A stretch of DNA of 64,000 bases from Promerops cafer. Its lineage: Eukaryota; Chordata; Aves; Passeriformes; Nectariniidae. Where the stretch lies: assembly GCA_013398275.1 (NCBI GenBank), contig VZSE01002916.1, forward strand, positions 292,887 through 356,886, read 5' to 3'. Below are positions 14,620-28,100 of this stretch, one piece after another; the stretch's first letter is position 1; each line of letters starts with the position of its first letter. The notes beneath the pieces are model-generated. The model searched no databases and was not told where the DNA came from. It worked only from the letters and a program-made list of their open reading frames with translations. The translations under genes and the position numbers were made by a program.

Positions 14620-15159
14620 ACACTCCGGGACATGGCCGGGGACAGCGTGTCCCCGGGCAGGCCCCCTCCCCTAGGCGGGGGGAAACCGACCCCAGGGCTC
14701 ACCAAGGGCACCAGAGCCCCCCGGCCCTACCCCGGCCTGGCTCCCCCGGGCCTGTACCACAGATGGAACGCTGCTCGCCCCCCCTTGCCTTCTCCGGGGG
14801 AACCCTCCCCGCCCCACAGAGCCCCTAAAACCCCAGCAGCACTCCCCGACGGCCTTCTCCCCACGCCCGGATCCCCCCGCTCCAGTGCACACCCTGCCCC
14901 ACACCAGGACCCTCCTCAGGCCTCTCCCCGCCCGTCGAGCCCCTCCCCAGCCCTCATCTCACGCTGTCCCCACACAGGGCCGCCCCCAAACCTCCTCTGA
15001 GGGCCGCGTCCCGCCCGGGACCCCCCGGCCCCTCACCAGCCACAGCGGCTCGTGCCGGCAGCCCCGCCCCCGGCCGCGCGGGGGCACTCAGGGCGCACGC
15101 GCTGCCCTAACGCGGGGCCGTCCGCGCACGTGACCGGCTCGCGGGGCGGGGCGGGGGGG

Positions 15160-15167
15160 NNNNNNNN
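15160..15167. other. assembly gap (8 N)
   Basis: Undetermined bases inside a G-rich run of the CpG island. The true length is unknown, so any element crossing this point is unreliable. Confidence 1.
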
Positions 15168-15385
15168 GGCGGGGACGGAGCAGGGGCGGGGACAGGATGA
15201 ACACACCGACTGCGATTGGGCCACGAGAGGAGCGGGGCAGAGGCGGGGCCTCGTGGGGCCATGGGCGGGGCAATAGGGGCGGGGTCGTGGAGGGGCTGGG
15301 CGTGGGCGCTGCACGAAGGGGGCGTGGTCACACGGGGCGGAGCGATGACGCCACACCTTTCGTAGCGGGGAGGCACCTGGGTCTG

Positions 15386-15395
15386 TGCGCATGCG
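15386..15395. promoter_or_regulatory. NRF1-type site
   Basis: TGCGCATGCG matches the palindromic core bound by nuclear respiratory factor 1, which is common in bidirectional CpG-island promoters of housekeeping genes. It lies about 300 bp before the NAT9 start codon. Binding is inferred from the motif only. Confidence 0.5.
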
Positions 15396-15453
15396 TGGAA
15401 GGGGGGGGGGGGCGGGCAGGGACACGTGATCTCCCGGTGCCGATTCCCCTCGG

Positions 15454-15488
15454 TCCCGGGTCCCGGGTCCCGGGTCCCGGGTCCCGGG
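15454..15488. repeat. five tandem copies of TCCCGGG
   Basis: A perfect 7-bp tandem repeat (35 bp) inside the NAT9/TMEM104 CpG island. Each unit holds a SmaI-type CCCGGG palindrome, so the array can fold on itself on either strand. Confidence 0.95.
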
Positions 15489-15692
15489 TGCTCCCCCAGC
15501 CCCGGGGGTTCCGTCGGGATATCGGAACAGGGATTCGGGCTTGTTAATGTCGGGGTATGGGTGCGACCTGAGAGATCCGGATATTGAGAGCCGCCTCTCG
15601 CTCCCGAGAGGCGCCGGGCCACGTTGCCCCGTCCTTTGGCCTCGCCGGAGATATAGAGTGGGGTGTTGGGTCTCTCCCTTAGTGTAGAGGCC

Positions 15693-18443
15693 ATGAAGAT
15701 TAACCAGGACGTGGTGCTGCGAGGAAAGAAGGTGACGCTGGTGCCCTACACCGCTGCACACGTGCCCCGGTACGTGCCCCATGCCCTCCTCGCATACTCC
15801 TGCATGGTCTGATTCCACTTCTCCCTTTGAAGACAGTGTTGGGGTCAGGAAAGGTGTTGACCGCCAGCTGCAGGGCCTGCTTCCCCCTGTGAATCAGTCA
15901 GTGAGGTGCCCTCCGTGCCCAGCAGCACCGTCCCTGTCAGGGCTGTGCTCTGTGCCAGCTCTGCTGTCGGGAGAACTTCACCTGTGCCACTGGGAAATAC
16001 CTGGCTGCGAGTGAACACAGCAGTTCTTCTGTTCATGGAGGCCTTTCCCTGGTGACGGTGGAAGAGCAAAGCTTCAGCATGTAAAGCCAGGTGGATGTTT
16101 GATAAATTAGGCGTGCCAACAATTTGTAAAGTAAATCAGCACAAAGATACCAGCGTTAGTGTTTTGTCAGTGGCTAGGAGGTGCTGTGTCAGTGTCGTTC
16201 GGGATGAAATGCAGCAGAACTCAAAAACATCAGGTGTGCATTGGGCACTCCAGAAAAAGCCACAGGACAGGCAAACTTCCTAAATTTCCAGAGAGCACTG
16301 TTCCATAAGGGACAGAGAATTGTGGATACATTTTAAGTTGCCACAAAAGCCGGGCTGGTGTTTCTAGAGCTGCTTTGTGATGGCCTGACCCCGGGAGCAC
16401 TGGGAGGGATCCTCCTGTGGTGCTGCAGCTGGGGCAGTGATGTGGGGCTGGGTCCATTGCCAGGTACCACGAGTGGATGCAGTCGGAGGAGCTGCAGCGA
16501 CTGACAGCCTCGGAGCCCCTCAGCCTGGAGCAGGAGTACGAAATGCAGCGCAGCTGGCGGGATGATGCTGACAGTGAGCATCTGGAATGCTTTCTGAGGG
16601 AGGGTGGGAGTGGTGAGCAGGTCCTTTCCATTCTGGGAAGGACTCACAGTGAGCTGGAAGTGCCCTGTGAGCAGGTTCCCCTAAAACAGAGGGGATATGA
16701 GACTTTCTACAACAGCTTGAGCTGGTTTTCTCATTACAGCTGGTATATACTCAGGGAAGTGGAGAATATACACTTCCTCGAGCTGTTTGTGTCCTTTTTA
16801 TGCAGTTTTCCAGAGATTGGAGTGATTCATTTCCCACAACATTTTGTGCTGAGGTAAAAATCATTAAGCATCACCCCTGCACAGCCAACACTCCCCAGGT
16901 CTGATTGTTGCAAAAACATAAAAGAAGGTTGTATTTCTCCTTGATGAAGTGAATGATTTTATGATCACTTGGTTGAGGTGTGTTGACTGAATTGGTGCCC
17001 TGACTCTCCTACAGGTAATGAATCACTGCCCATAAAAGCCTGGTAGAAATTTAGTGAGCTGGAAAATACTGAAGCTGGCAAAGGCCTCAGTCTGGAGCAT
17101 TTGTCTTAGGTGGTGTTAAAAACCTTACTCAGAGCAGCAATAACATGGACCAGCTGAATCACTCAGTCTCAGCCTCTTGTGCACCAAACAATTCTTTGCC
17201 CCAACTTGCTGCTGAGTAAGATAAGGCAAGGAGACCTCAGACATGGGAAGGAAGTTTTCACACTTCTTCCACAGGCTGTTTCTAGTCTTGGTGTCTGTGT
17301 CACCCTCACAACAGGTTTTACCAAGTATTTCTTTCATTTCTGCAGGTGGGAACAGGCACACCTGGTATGGGAAGCCAAATTATTAACTCTTCCTTGCTGT
17401 TGACAGGTGGAAACTGTTGTTCCTCTGCCCATTATGCACCTTTATTGTAATTCTTTGGTAATTTATGAATAATTATCGGCACCCTCTGAAGATGCTGCCA
17501 CACTCTTGTTTTCCCCAGAGTGCACCTTCATCGTGCTGGACTCAGGGCGCTGGCCTGGGCAGGCGGAGGAGAACTCCATGGTCGGGGATGTGAATCTCTT
17601 CCTCACCAACGCTGAGGACCCAGCTGTGGGCGAGATTGAAATCATGATTGCAGGTCAAGTTCTGCTGCATAGCTTGGGGCTCTGTCACTGTGGCTGCATG
17701 CTGCAGACAGATGTTCATGTTCCTGCATCAGCTTTTTATTCTCATCCTTTACCATGGCTGTTCAGCCCTCATCAGTCCATGGCGTGTCCAGGTCACAGCC
17801 TCTTCTGAGAAGTGTCTGCTGTGGCTGGTCTGTCTCCCCTAATTGGATGCTGACTCTGTGCTGTCTCTTTCAGAGCCCAGCTGCCGTGGCAGAGGGTTTG
17901 GCAAGGAGGCAACTCTGCTGATGATGGCCTATGGTGAGGGTGGCTCAGTGCACGGGAACAGGAGTGTGGTGGGGCTTGTGGTGGGAGCACATAATTGCTG
18001 GTGATACAGGCAGGGTAGGAAGGGATGCATCTGCCCCACAACTGGAGTCCTGTGCTTTTTAGATGTGGCATGTAATAGAAGTGCCTCTCTCTCTGATTTC
18101 TCCTGCAGGAGTGACAAAACTGGGGATCACCAAGTTTGAGGCTAAGATTGGTCAGGAAAATGAAGCCAGTATCTGCATGTTCAAAAAGCTTCATTTTAAG
18201 GAGGTGCAGTAACAGCCCAGAGAATTCTTCCCAGAGAATGTGAGCAGCATTTACCCTGTGGCTTGGATTGAGCTGCTTTCTCTCTGTGTGCTGCAGGTTG
18301 CTGTGAACAGCATTTTCCAGGAGGTGACGCTGAGGCTGGATGTCAGTGACCAGGAGAGACAGTGGCTCCTGGAGCAGACACACTATGTGGAGGAGAAGAG
18401 CTATGCTGAGCTGAAGCAGCCAGCTGGGGTGCTGGACACCTGA
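15693..18443 (+). CDS. NAT9: NAT9, N-acetyltransferase 9 (GNAT family), complete
   Basis: Six exons (15693-15769, 16464-16573, 17519-17653, 17874-17933, 18109-18203, 18297-18443) join in frame to 207 codons plus TGA, the same length as I recall for the human protein. The protein starts MKINQDVVLRGKKVTLVPYT. It carries the conserved SEELQRLTASEPLSLEQEYE block in exon 2. The acetyl-CoA-binding motif A is R112-G-R-G-F-G117, the R-x-x-G-x-G signature of GNAT enzymes, followed by KFEAKIGQ. The family transfers acetyl groups from acetyl-CoA to amines; NAT9's physiological substrate is debated, with microtubule links reported in flies. The start lies in good Kozak context (gaggccATGa). All introns are GT-AG, and the last is only 93 bp. 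It is divergent from TMEM104 and probably shares its CpG-island promoter. Confidence 0.97.
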
Positions 18444-18813
18444 CAGACATCTCCAGACACCAGCTGGGTTTCCAGGGGGAAGTTGGCCGTTGCTGCAAGG
18501 TCTGGGTGGGGAGGCAACCAGTGAGCCAACACTGGAACTGTTTTCATCTGTCTCCTTCAGCTGCTTTGTCATCTTGTCAACTTTGCACTTTGCTCTGCCA
18601 GCCGGGATTACTGCCTGAAATTTGGACCTGGGGAACAGCCACTAACTCACAGGTTTGGCTAGGAATGACTCAAACTTTGATTTGCTGTTCCAACAGTTTA
18701 AAATCATCAGCAGTTGATTCCTGGACAAGCAGAAACTTCTCCCACGGCTCTTAAATCAGGATTCATCAGCGAGGAGGTTTCATATACTGGCAGCTCAGTC
18801 TGTTTTACTCTTG

Positions 18814-18819
18814 AATAAA
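18814..18819 (+). terminator. NAT9: NAT9 polyadenylation signal (AATAAA)
   Basis: A canonical hexamer lies 371 bases after the NAT9 stop codon and runs into a genomic A-tract. It is the first AATAAA downstream, giving a 3' UTR of about 0.4 kb. Confidence 0.75.
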
Positions 18820-21311
18820 AAAAAAAAAAATCACAAAGATCTGAGGTGCCTGAGCACTACCTGGGGCTAAGCTGCTCTCCCTGACAGCTCAAAGAGTGGT
18901 TTAGAAGTTGTAAAAGACAGCAGAGACTCTTTAAACCCAGTTTCCTGGGGTCTGGTAGGTTGCAGGGGGGCACTGCTGGGTCCTGGCAGGGAGAAGCCCA
19001 GATGTGGGTGAGCACAAACAAAGGGCAAGTTAATATGATGGAAATTGTTGATACTGGCTGATCAAGACTAGAGCTGAGCCCCACCACAGTGAGGGGGCTG
19101 AGAGCTGCAGGAGGCTTCTGAGACAAACCCCCTTCAGCTTCAGGGCTGTGTTCCAGATCTGAAAACCTCAGGCTAGCAGTGATGTTGCACTTCATTTTCC
19201 TTGGCTGCTTTGATGAAAGTAAGGAGGAGAACACACTGAAAGGAGACAGCTCCCTTCTTCCACCAGCTCAGGACTTGCTCTGCTGAGCCTGGAGGTTCCC
19301 TTTCCTGCTTTCCACTAAGGTAAAGATGAATGTGGGGGAAATATCTCTTACTGGGGGGCAGATATATTTAGGGCAGGAGTTATCCAGCCTCTGCTGCAGT
19401 AGATCTGAGATCCATGGATGAAAAAGAGGCACTTGCCTGACTCCCACTGGACAAACTTCCCTGTGCAGTTACTCAGCTTGACCTGTCCTGCCCTACACAC
19501 ACTGTCCACAGCAGGGAAGCTGCTAAGAGGAGAGGACAGAAGTTAAGAAGGATAACAGATGCTCCTGTGTGTTTTCATACTGTAACAGCAGCTGTAATGG
19601 CTAATCCTAGACCACAAATTATCTGTTTCAGTGACAGAGGATCAGGTAATAACTTTCAGATTTGCCCAGGGATGTTTTGGAGATTGGCAGTTCAGTGGAA
19701 TTTTTGGTGTTGCTGTGCCTGTATTTTTAGGGCCTGGGGACTTTAGTTTTCCAATTTTAGCTAACTTAAACACATTATTCCTGTGACTAATATTAAAGCC
19801 AAGCGTGGGAACAGTGTATCATGGCATTTTAAACAAGTATTTAGTGTGGATTTAGTTGTAGTGAAAGCTTTGTGTGGTAATAAAGTGAAGAGCAGCTCTG
19901 TGTCTCACTGGGATTACCATGACAAGGGGTACTAATCCTCCTGCTCCTCATCACCTCCTGCAGGCAGAAATGGATTCTGTCCTCCAAAACAAGATTTGCA
20001 GAACCCGCTGGGCAAACTGCTGGCCCTGGTGCTCCTTCCATGAAGCGTCTCATCCCTCTGCCAGAGGAGCAAGGCCAAACCGGCAGGAGAGATGTAGCTG
20101 GGCTGGGATTTGCTCCTCTAAAACCCAACCAAGGTGGGAAAAATAATTTATTTTAACCTCTGCTGCCAGGGGAAGGGGCAGGGTGATCTTGTGTTGCAGC
20201 TCCCCATGCCCAGCTGGTTGCTCTGGAGCCAGCGAGGGCCCCGCTTGGCATTCCCGGTTCCCGGCAATGCCAGCGCTGCCCCGGCTCCACAGGCAGCTGG
20301 GAACAGCCTTTCCCTGGCAACCCAAAACAAAGTTGGGTCTGTCCCGGAGCTCAGCCCGCCCCAAAAGCTGGAGGGAAGAGTCCCAGCAGGGCTCAAACAG
20401 GGTTCCCACAGGAAACCAGTGCCCAGCTGCTCTGACTAGGCCAAGAGGCAAAAGATGCTGCTGGGACCCGCTGGGTGCCCCCACTCCTGCCCTGCATGGG
20501 CTGCCCCACCCTGCGGCATCCACCCCAGGTAGCAGTGTCCTGCTGCCCCAATGGGATGAGGATGGGAGCTACCTTCCCTCAGAGGACACATCTTTGGAGG
20601 ATGAGACAAGTAGGAATGGGCTCCCCCAGCTTCCAGGAGGAAGTGACAGCCTGCACATCCCCTGGAAATCTAGTGGCACTTTGTCACCTGGGTGTCATTT
20701 GAAGTGCAAAGATCTGTGACCATTTGTGTGCTCAGGTAGAAGAGCTTCTTTGCAGATTTGGAGCTCAAAACAAGACTGCAGAAGGGGAGAAAGCAAAGAT
20801 ACCAGACAGAGGCCAGGCACAGCCCTGCTTTGTCCTACTGTGCCACCACTGTGGCCCCACTGGGCCACCCAGGGCTCCATCCATTCATTCAGAGGGACAA
20901 GCACCCCTCTCCTCACCAATCCCCCTTGCCTTCCCTCAAACCAGGTGCAACCCAGGCTCATCCCAAAAGCCCCCATAGGGGCTGGGGGCACATTTGGGCT
21001 GCCCCCAACAGAGCTGCTGCCCTCCAGCCTGGCTGGCAGACCCAGATTAGAGCTTTGCATCGCCCCCCTCACCCTCCCCCGCTCCCCCTGCACTCCCTAG
21101 GGAATTAAAGCTCATTAATCACCCCAAGGCATTAACCCCCACTGGGACCAGCTGGTGCCTCCCCAACCCCCTCAACCTGTCCTCATCATGTGCTGAGGGG
21201 TACCCAAACCAGGCCCAGTGTCCCCAGTTACCCTGGCCACAGCAAGCCCTCTGCACCCCCTCAGGCTCTGGAAGGATTTAGCTTTAAACCAGACTTGTGA
21301 AGTCAGACAAG
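18820..21311. other. intergenic, NAT9 to NHERF1 (convergent ends)
   Basis: Two 3' ends face each other here. Short frames on both strands resemble no protein I recognise and lack splice-supported partners. The composition becomes GC-richer after 20.1 kb. No repeat was recognised. Confidence 0.6.
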
Positions 21312-21317
21312 TTTATT
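21312..21317 (-). terminator. NHERF1: NHERF1 polyadenylation signal (AATAAA on minus strand)
   Basis: TTTATT on the plus strand gives AATAAA on the minus strand, followed in transcript sense by a U/G-containing stretch. It lies about 0.86 kb after the NHERF1 stop, close to the 3' UTR length I recall for mammalian NHERF1. Confidence 0.65.
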
Positions 21318-22177
21318 CCAGTAAACAGAATTTCTCTTGAGCTCAACAGTACAACAACACCTGATTGCAGCACATGGAAACAAAACATCCACAGGAACAA
21401 TTTCCATGAAATACAGGTTAAAAAACAAGAAGATGTGATTGGAAAAACACTCATTTCAGGAAAAAAAAAAAGTCTATGAGAAGCTTTTAAATTAAAGTGT
21501 TGGATTCAAACCCTGATTGGCTCTGTCTCCAGGAGTGTGCAGGAGCAAAGGGGACTATTATTGCTTGCTGTGCTGGCTCCAGACACTCTCTCCTCTCCCA
21601 AAATTTGCCCCAGGGCAGGGTGCTGGGCACTCCCCAGTGCTGGGCACCCACACCCCTCCTTGCAGCTGAAGAGGCAAAGGGACAGGGTCATTGTGGACGG
21701 AGCTTGCCAGGCCAGGGTCAAACACCCCGGCTGTAGTCAGTGGCTGGGCAGGTGGGGTTTGGTAGAAGACACTAAAAGCCTCAGGTTTTGCAGTTAAAGG
21801 GTAATTTGGGGGGATCTCAAATGGAATGGGGTTTGGAGTGGGGAAAAAAACAGGGAACAGTGGGGACCAGGAGTGTTGGGCATCAGGCCACCCCAAATCC
21901 CTGATCCCTCACAAACCCCTGCTTGTGCCTACCGGGGTGAGCAGAGCTTCAAGGCAGGGCTAGAGGAGCACCCTGGGGATGAGCTTTTGGGAGGGGGCAC
22001 CCCCAGCACCCCCGGCCCAGAACCCCTCTGCAGGGATGCTCCAAACCCCAGAACTTGGGTCAGGGTGGTAGGGAGCAGCCCCACATCTCCACCAGGAGCC
22101 CGTGGCAGGGAGGAGTGCAGGAGAGGTGGGTATGGGGCTGGTGGGGGCTAGAAGACCCTCACCCTGCCTCAGGGCCT

Positions 22178-25100
22178 TCACAGGTTGCTGAACAGTTCAT
22201 TTTTCTTGCTCCAGTCCATCTGGGGTGCCCTCTTGCTGGTGCGCTTCTGGTGCGCCCGCTCCTTGGCCACGGCCAGTGGGATGTCAAGGTCCAGGAGGGA
22301 GCCAGATGCTGAATGGTGTTTGTCACCCTCCTGTGTGCGAGGTTAGGGATGAGAGGTGGTGTCAGCCCCACCGTGCGTCCCCTGGACAGCCCCATGGTGG
22401 GGGCTCAGCCCGGATCCTGCTTTCAAAGCACCGCCTCCCCCCGGCATCCCAGCCCTACCTCGCTGTGGGTCTCGCTGGAGTTGGGGGACACGGCCAGTGG
22501 CGCGGGGCTGGGCGGGCTCTCGGACACCGAGCCGGACCGCGGCTCTCCGCCATTCTCCTGAGAGGAGCAGGGAGGGAGTGTGAGCTCCAGCCCTGGGGCT
22601 TGAGAACAGCCTCCAGAGTTGCAAGTCCCACCCAGGGGCTCATGAAATCCGTCCTTCCCACACGTAATCCCCTGCAAGCTCCAGGCACATAAATACCTCT
22701 TGCGCTGCCCATCCAGGGCGGGGAAGGATTAAACCCTGGCCTGACTGCCCTGGCTTTAGCAGGAGGAGGAGGATGGCTGCAGGGCTGGGTGCTACTTCCC
22801 TACTGCAGCACAAGGCCTCCCAGCCTTGGAGCATCAGAATGCAAAAGAGAGGAGGAAAACAGCCACCTCCATGACACTTAGCACCACAAGCATCTCCCTT
22901 CCTGGAGAACACCAGTTCCCTTCCCAGTGGCACCAGCTCTTGCGTGGCAGCCTGAGACCACTGTGGTATCTGGTGGCATCACCCACCCATGGGCAGAGAA
23001 GACAAGAACAGGAGGGTCCCTGACTGGAGATGGGCATAGATGGAATTAAAATCAAGGCGAGGCTCTTACCTTCCCTATATCACCATTGGCTACTGGTTCT
23101 GGCAAGGGACCTGTGGGATAAGGACACAGGCACCAGGTGAGGATGTGTTTGCTTCGTCACCTTGCCAATGGAGGGCAAGCCAAGGCTGTACATGGCCAGT
23201 GCTCACAAAACACTGCCCAGGGTCTGGCCGGGTCCTGAATTTTTTAACCACCCGCTGCAGCCAGCCCTGTGGCACAGGGGAATGCTGCCAGACACATCCC
23301 CATGATGGCAGCTGTGATGTGGAGCCCAGTGACACCCCTTCCCCATCCTCCTGATGACCACTGTGACAGCAGAGGAGAGCAAAGAGCAGCTGATGCCTGT
23401 TTGCTCCCCAAGCCATAAACCCTGCCAAAGTGAACCCCAGGGTCATAAACCTGCCCACATCAGCCCCACCAGCCCAGCATGGGGCCCTTGGCCAGGCAGG
23501 GAGACACCAAATCCAGGTGACTCTGCTTGGCCCCAGCGTGATAAGACCACCTCCCAGGGCTCAGCACCCTTAGGCTGGGTGAGAAGGTGACATAGAGCCA
23601 GCAGAGATGGCACAAACCCCTCCCAGCGGCACAGTCCCCAGCCCACCTGTCACATGCTGCTCCGAGGGCATCACCTTGCACTTCTTGAAGAACTCATCTG
23701 TGAAGATGTCCACCACCAGCAGCCTGGTCTCGTCACCACTCGCCTTGATGGCTGCCACCACATCACTGTGCTGCTTGCCCTCCATGCACACACCATTCAC
23801 CTGCAGGCACCACATCACCACTGGAGCTGGGGGACATCCATCCCTCAGAAGCACCACAGAGGGGTCAGGTACCAGCCTTGGTACCAGTCATAATCCCAGC
23901 ACAGTCACCCCCTAGCCCCCACACGCATTCGTGGCCTCACAGGGATTAGCAGTGAAGCCAGAAGAACCTCATTAAAAGCAGATTTTCCTCTGAGTGATTG
24001 GCATAGGATTGAATGGGCAAAGCTGGCAGGGAGCTCCCAGCAGCACATGGACCTGGGGCTGGCACAAAACCCTTGTGCCATGCCATGGTCTCCAGAAACC
24101 CCACAAGCTTCATCCCAGAAGAGGCAGCAGCCCCACACCCCGGTGAGCAACAGGGCTGGGGCTCAGTTGGTCCTTGCTGTTGTGGATCACCATCCCACCT
24201 GGCACAAACCTGAGCTCATCCCCATCCCAGTCACACCTGATAGCAGGACTTGTGACCATCGTGCACCTTGTCCCCAGCCTGCCCCGCTCCAGGGGATCCC
24301 CAGGGACAGGGGACAGTGCTACTGCTAATTAACCCCCAGACAGCTAATTAATGCTCAGTCCCAGCCCTCCACAGTGCTGCACCCCTGGGTGGGGACCGGC
24401 AGGCTGGTGCAGGTCAGGCGGCTGTGCCATGAGTCACCACCAGCACCAGGGACACTGCGCACCTTCCTGGCCAAGGGCAGCTGTCTCCCAGACACCAGGA
24501 TGCAAGGGAGTGCCAAGCTTTTCAGAGAGACCCCTCAGACCTCCCCTCACCCCAGCACACCTCGATGATGCGGTCCTGGGGGGCCAGCCCTGCTGCCTCA
24601 GCTGGCGAGCCGGGGTCAACAGCGCGCACGTACTGCCCTGGGCGGCTCTTGTCACTGTGCAGGTTGAAGCCATAGCCATCAGGGCCCTTCTTCATGTGGC
24701 ACAGCCGAGGTCTCAGCTCCTCCTGCAATGGGAACAATCTGTGGGTGAACTGCTCCCGGACCCCCCAACATCCAAGGACAGCACCAGGAACCCCAGACAG
24801 CTGCTGGAGAGGCAGGGTCACCATTCTCGGGTGGCCACCTGTGGGCACTGACACAGCAAGATAAGATGCAGGGTGCCAAGCACCCTATGATCCTGGGCTC
24901 TAATTAATTAATTAGGTGCAGGGCACACTAATCGCAGTGAAACATAGAAGAAACTTGTTATTATGTGTGTGTTCCCAGACCACACTCTTCCTTTTGGGGT
25001 CAGGATTGCAACTGCCATGAAAGTGGAGGAGGAAACACAGCCCAAGCTGCTGGGAAGCACCCCCAGTCCACCCCATCCCACTTGGGAAGCTCTGGCTACT

Positions 25101-28100
25101 GAAGAGGTCTCAGGTGCTGGCACAGATCCCCTCCATCACCCCCTTGCCAACTGTAGCCCCTCTCCATGGCAAACCCATCCATGAGCTCAGGGAGATCCCC
25201 CACCCCAGAGCGCCCCACAGCCACTGTCAGCAGAGAAGGGGCACACAGGGCTCGGGCAGGCAGCTGGAACCCAGATGGAGCAGCTGTATTGCTGAGACAC
25301 CTCTATGCCCCAGCATGACCTTCCAGGATTGCAAAACAGAAACCAGCTCCACTGGGGCAGTGTGACTGGGACATTCACCTCTCCAGGAGGCAACACCCAG
25401 CTCATCTCCACCTGGTTTCACCTTGACCTGTGGATCCACCAGTACCGGGAACCCGGGAACCGTGCTGGGGCAGCCATAGCCACCCACTTGGCCCACTTGG
25501 CGCCTTCTAAGCTCCCCCCACGGTGAGCAGTGGGAAATAGCAGAAGCATCCCCAGGAGCCTGGCACACAGGAACTGCCTTTGCTTACCCAGAGGGGAGTG
25601 GGATTTTCCAGGAAGCGTCAGAGGAACCAGGTGACAAGAACCAGACACCTGCTCATGTGGCACTGTTAGAACTGCTCTGACCCTAGCACCCAATACCGCT
25701 TTTACAATTTATATATAAAATGGTTTGATCCCACCTTGACCACCAGAACCTGGGCTTTGGTTGGGCTCTCCCAGCAGCCAAGCCTCACTCAAACTGCTGG
25801 AATATTCCTCACCAAGGGAGCTAGTATTTAATCTTTCATCCGAGATAATTTTTCCTCTCTTGGTACCCATTGCATCACTGAGGACAGGCACCACAGGAAT
25901 TTGCTCTCCCACACGTGCACCAGGGTGCTCTTTACCCCCTGCATGGCACTCCTGCATCTTGCCATGAAATCACCTTTGCCCACTGCAGGGAAAACCTGGG
26001 TCCTGGGGTGCTGACACTCCACATCTGACACACTGGTGTGGCACACGGTCCCACACGGGCCAGGGTGACACATTTACAATTGCTAAGCCCAACACTGCGA
26101 TAAAGCCCTGATAAAGCCCCATCCTCTTGCACAATGCCTTCCTTCCTGGTCAAGGCCGGCCACCACCCCAGCACCACTTGACAACGCCCTGGGAAGGGAG
26201 GTGCAGGCAGCATCCAGCACATCTGCCACGAGTGAAGGTGATCCCAAGATGCCTCAGCACTGGCATGCAGGACTTGCTCTCCACGTGTCTCAGCTTCACA
26301 TGCTCAGTGCAATAGCCCAGCTGTGGATTCCCTGGCTGGGTAGAGGATTGTGACCCCCTCGACTTTGCCCCTTCCGCCCTCTCATCCCCGCCCCATGCCC
26401 GGGTGGCAGCAGGTTCACAGGGTGTGATAGCATCCTCCATCCAGGCAGAAATCCCAAGCAATGGTGGGGACAGACAATACCCAAAATAAGGACAAAAGGC
26501 AGGAGCTGCTGGAGCCTGGATGAAGACAGCACGTCCCCAGATCCCTGCCTTGGCTCGACCCTGAGCAAGGGATTCAGGTTCTGGAGCACCCACCCTGCCG
26601 GTACTCTTGGCAGCACTGTGGGGTTGCTCCATGCCGATAGCTCAGGACAAAGCCAGAGGGAGCACCCAGCAAGTGGTGCTGGCAGCGCTCCCAGGCGAGG
26701 AGGAGGAGGGAGAGCTTTGCTCCCACCCATACCAACAACGCCCTGGCAGCCTGGGCTCCCTGAGATGCTGGTGCCATAAATTTTTTGGGGGGATGGGAAA
26801 TCCTGCAGGATGGACAGATATCTCAGGACACAGGGACAGGTCATGGCAGTGAGGTAGGCACTGATCCTGCAAAGGCCTTGGTGCGAGGGCAGCCTGGCCA
26901 AGCCATGACCCGGCCCCCCCAGCATCCCCCCACCAGCAGCTAGCAGCTCCTCCAGCCCAGCGTGCCAGGCTGCCTGCACACTCCCCAAATCACAGAAACC
27001 CTGCGGGCAGCCACCATTCTGCCTCCCAGAGAGGAAAACAAATGCATCCAATCCTCCAGCAGCCGTTCCTGCCCATCCATGGGGTGAGCACCCCATGGCA
27101 GGGCATCCTTTCAGCCCCAAAGTCCCCTTTGGGCTGAGCAACATGAGGCAAGAGGGTTTGAGGCCAACACCCAGGATGTGAGAAGACCCGTGGCTATGGA
27201 GCTGGGAGCTGGGCAGTGGAAATGCCCCTGATTTCTCTAAGATGCTGCATCCTGTCCTGCACAGCCAGCAGCTCTCCTGCTGGGCTGAGATTAGCTGGCA
27301 GAGCCTTGTTAAGCAATTACAACCTCTGTCAGAAAAGGCAGCAGGGGAAGCTGGAATCAGCCCCCTGCACAGGCATCCCATGCCACCCCTCTCCTCTATA
27401 CCCAGGGAAGGCAGAGAGGTCTCTGTCTGCAGAGATGCCCACTTGGGATGATGACTTCAGCAGCATCGCACTGCTGTTCCTACCCTGAAACAGGATTTGG
27501 GGCATACCCAGATGCTTCTCCCTCCGCAGGACCTTCATCCAACTGGCAGGACGAGCAATTCCAGGATTGTGGGGACCCCAGATGAACAGTATGTCAGGAC
27601 TCACTCCCCATTTCCCAGCCCCTCAATAGCAATTTCAGGACAGCTTTTGAAGCCTCAAGTCCCAGGAAATTCCCTACAGCCCTACACGCAGCATCAAGCC
27701 TGTTGGCGGCAGCAACATTCCCAGTTACTCAAAGAGGAACACAACAGCTCTGAGGATGCCTGAGCCAGCAAATTCACACGGGTCCCAAAATCTGGCGCAC
27801 ACATTCGGGCTTCATACAAAGGGGATGCAAAGTAGCCTCCTTGCAGCATCCCTATCACGTCCTGTTTGACTGGAGCTGCTTTTCATGCAGCTGCCTTGAG
27901 AGGAAATTTAATTCATTTCCTAATTAAACACCAGCTACCCTAGTGCAATGCTCCCAATGCCGGAGGAACTGCTCCCTGTTACACTCTGAAACCCAGCCCT
28001 GGGAGGCTCTCCCAGGTTTTACAAGGAGGGATGAGCCTTGCTGGCAGGGACGGCTCTAATTTAACACTAAATTTGCAAGAGGGAAGCCCGGGGCTGGTAG

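Larger units (their letters stand above)
14620..15692. promoter_or_regulatory. CpG island, probable bidirectional TMEM104/NAT9 promoter
   Basis: An abrupt switch to very GC- and CpG-rich sequence fills the space between two divergent genes. TMEM104's untranslated first exon should lie here on the minus strand and the NAT9 start on the plus strand. Visible elements are many GC boxes (ggggcgggg), an inverted CCAAT box (ATTGG, 15215-15219), cacgtga E-boxes near 15127 and 15423, and a near-perfect NRF1 site. No TATA box was seen. Eight Ns at 15160-15167 mark an unresolved GC-rich gap. Start sites cannot be read from sequence alone. Confidence 0.8.

Noticed and set aside
26296..27381. 361-codon open frame on the minus strand
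   Set aside because: It lies wholly within NHERF1 intron 1, is GC-driven, has no recognisable domain and is interrupted by nothing that looks like splicing. Chance frame.
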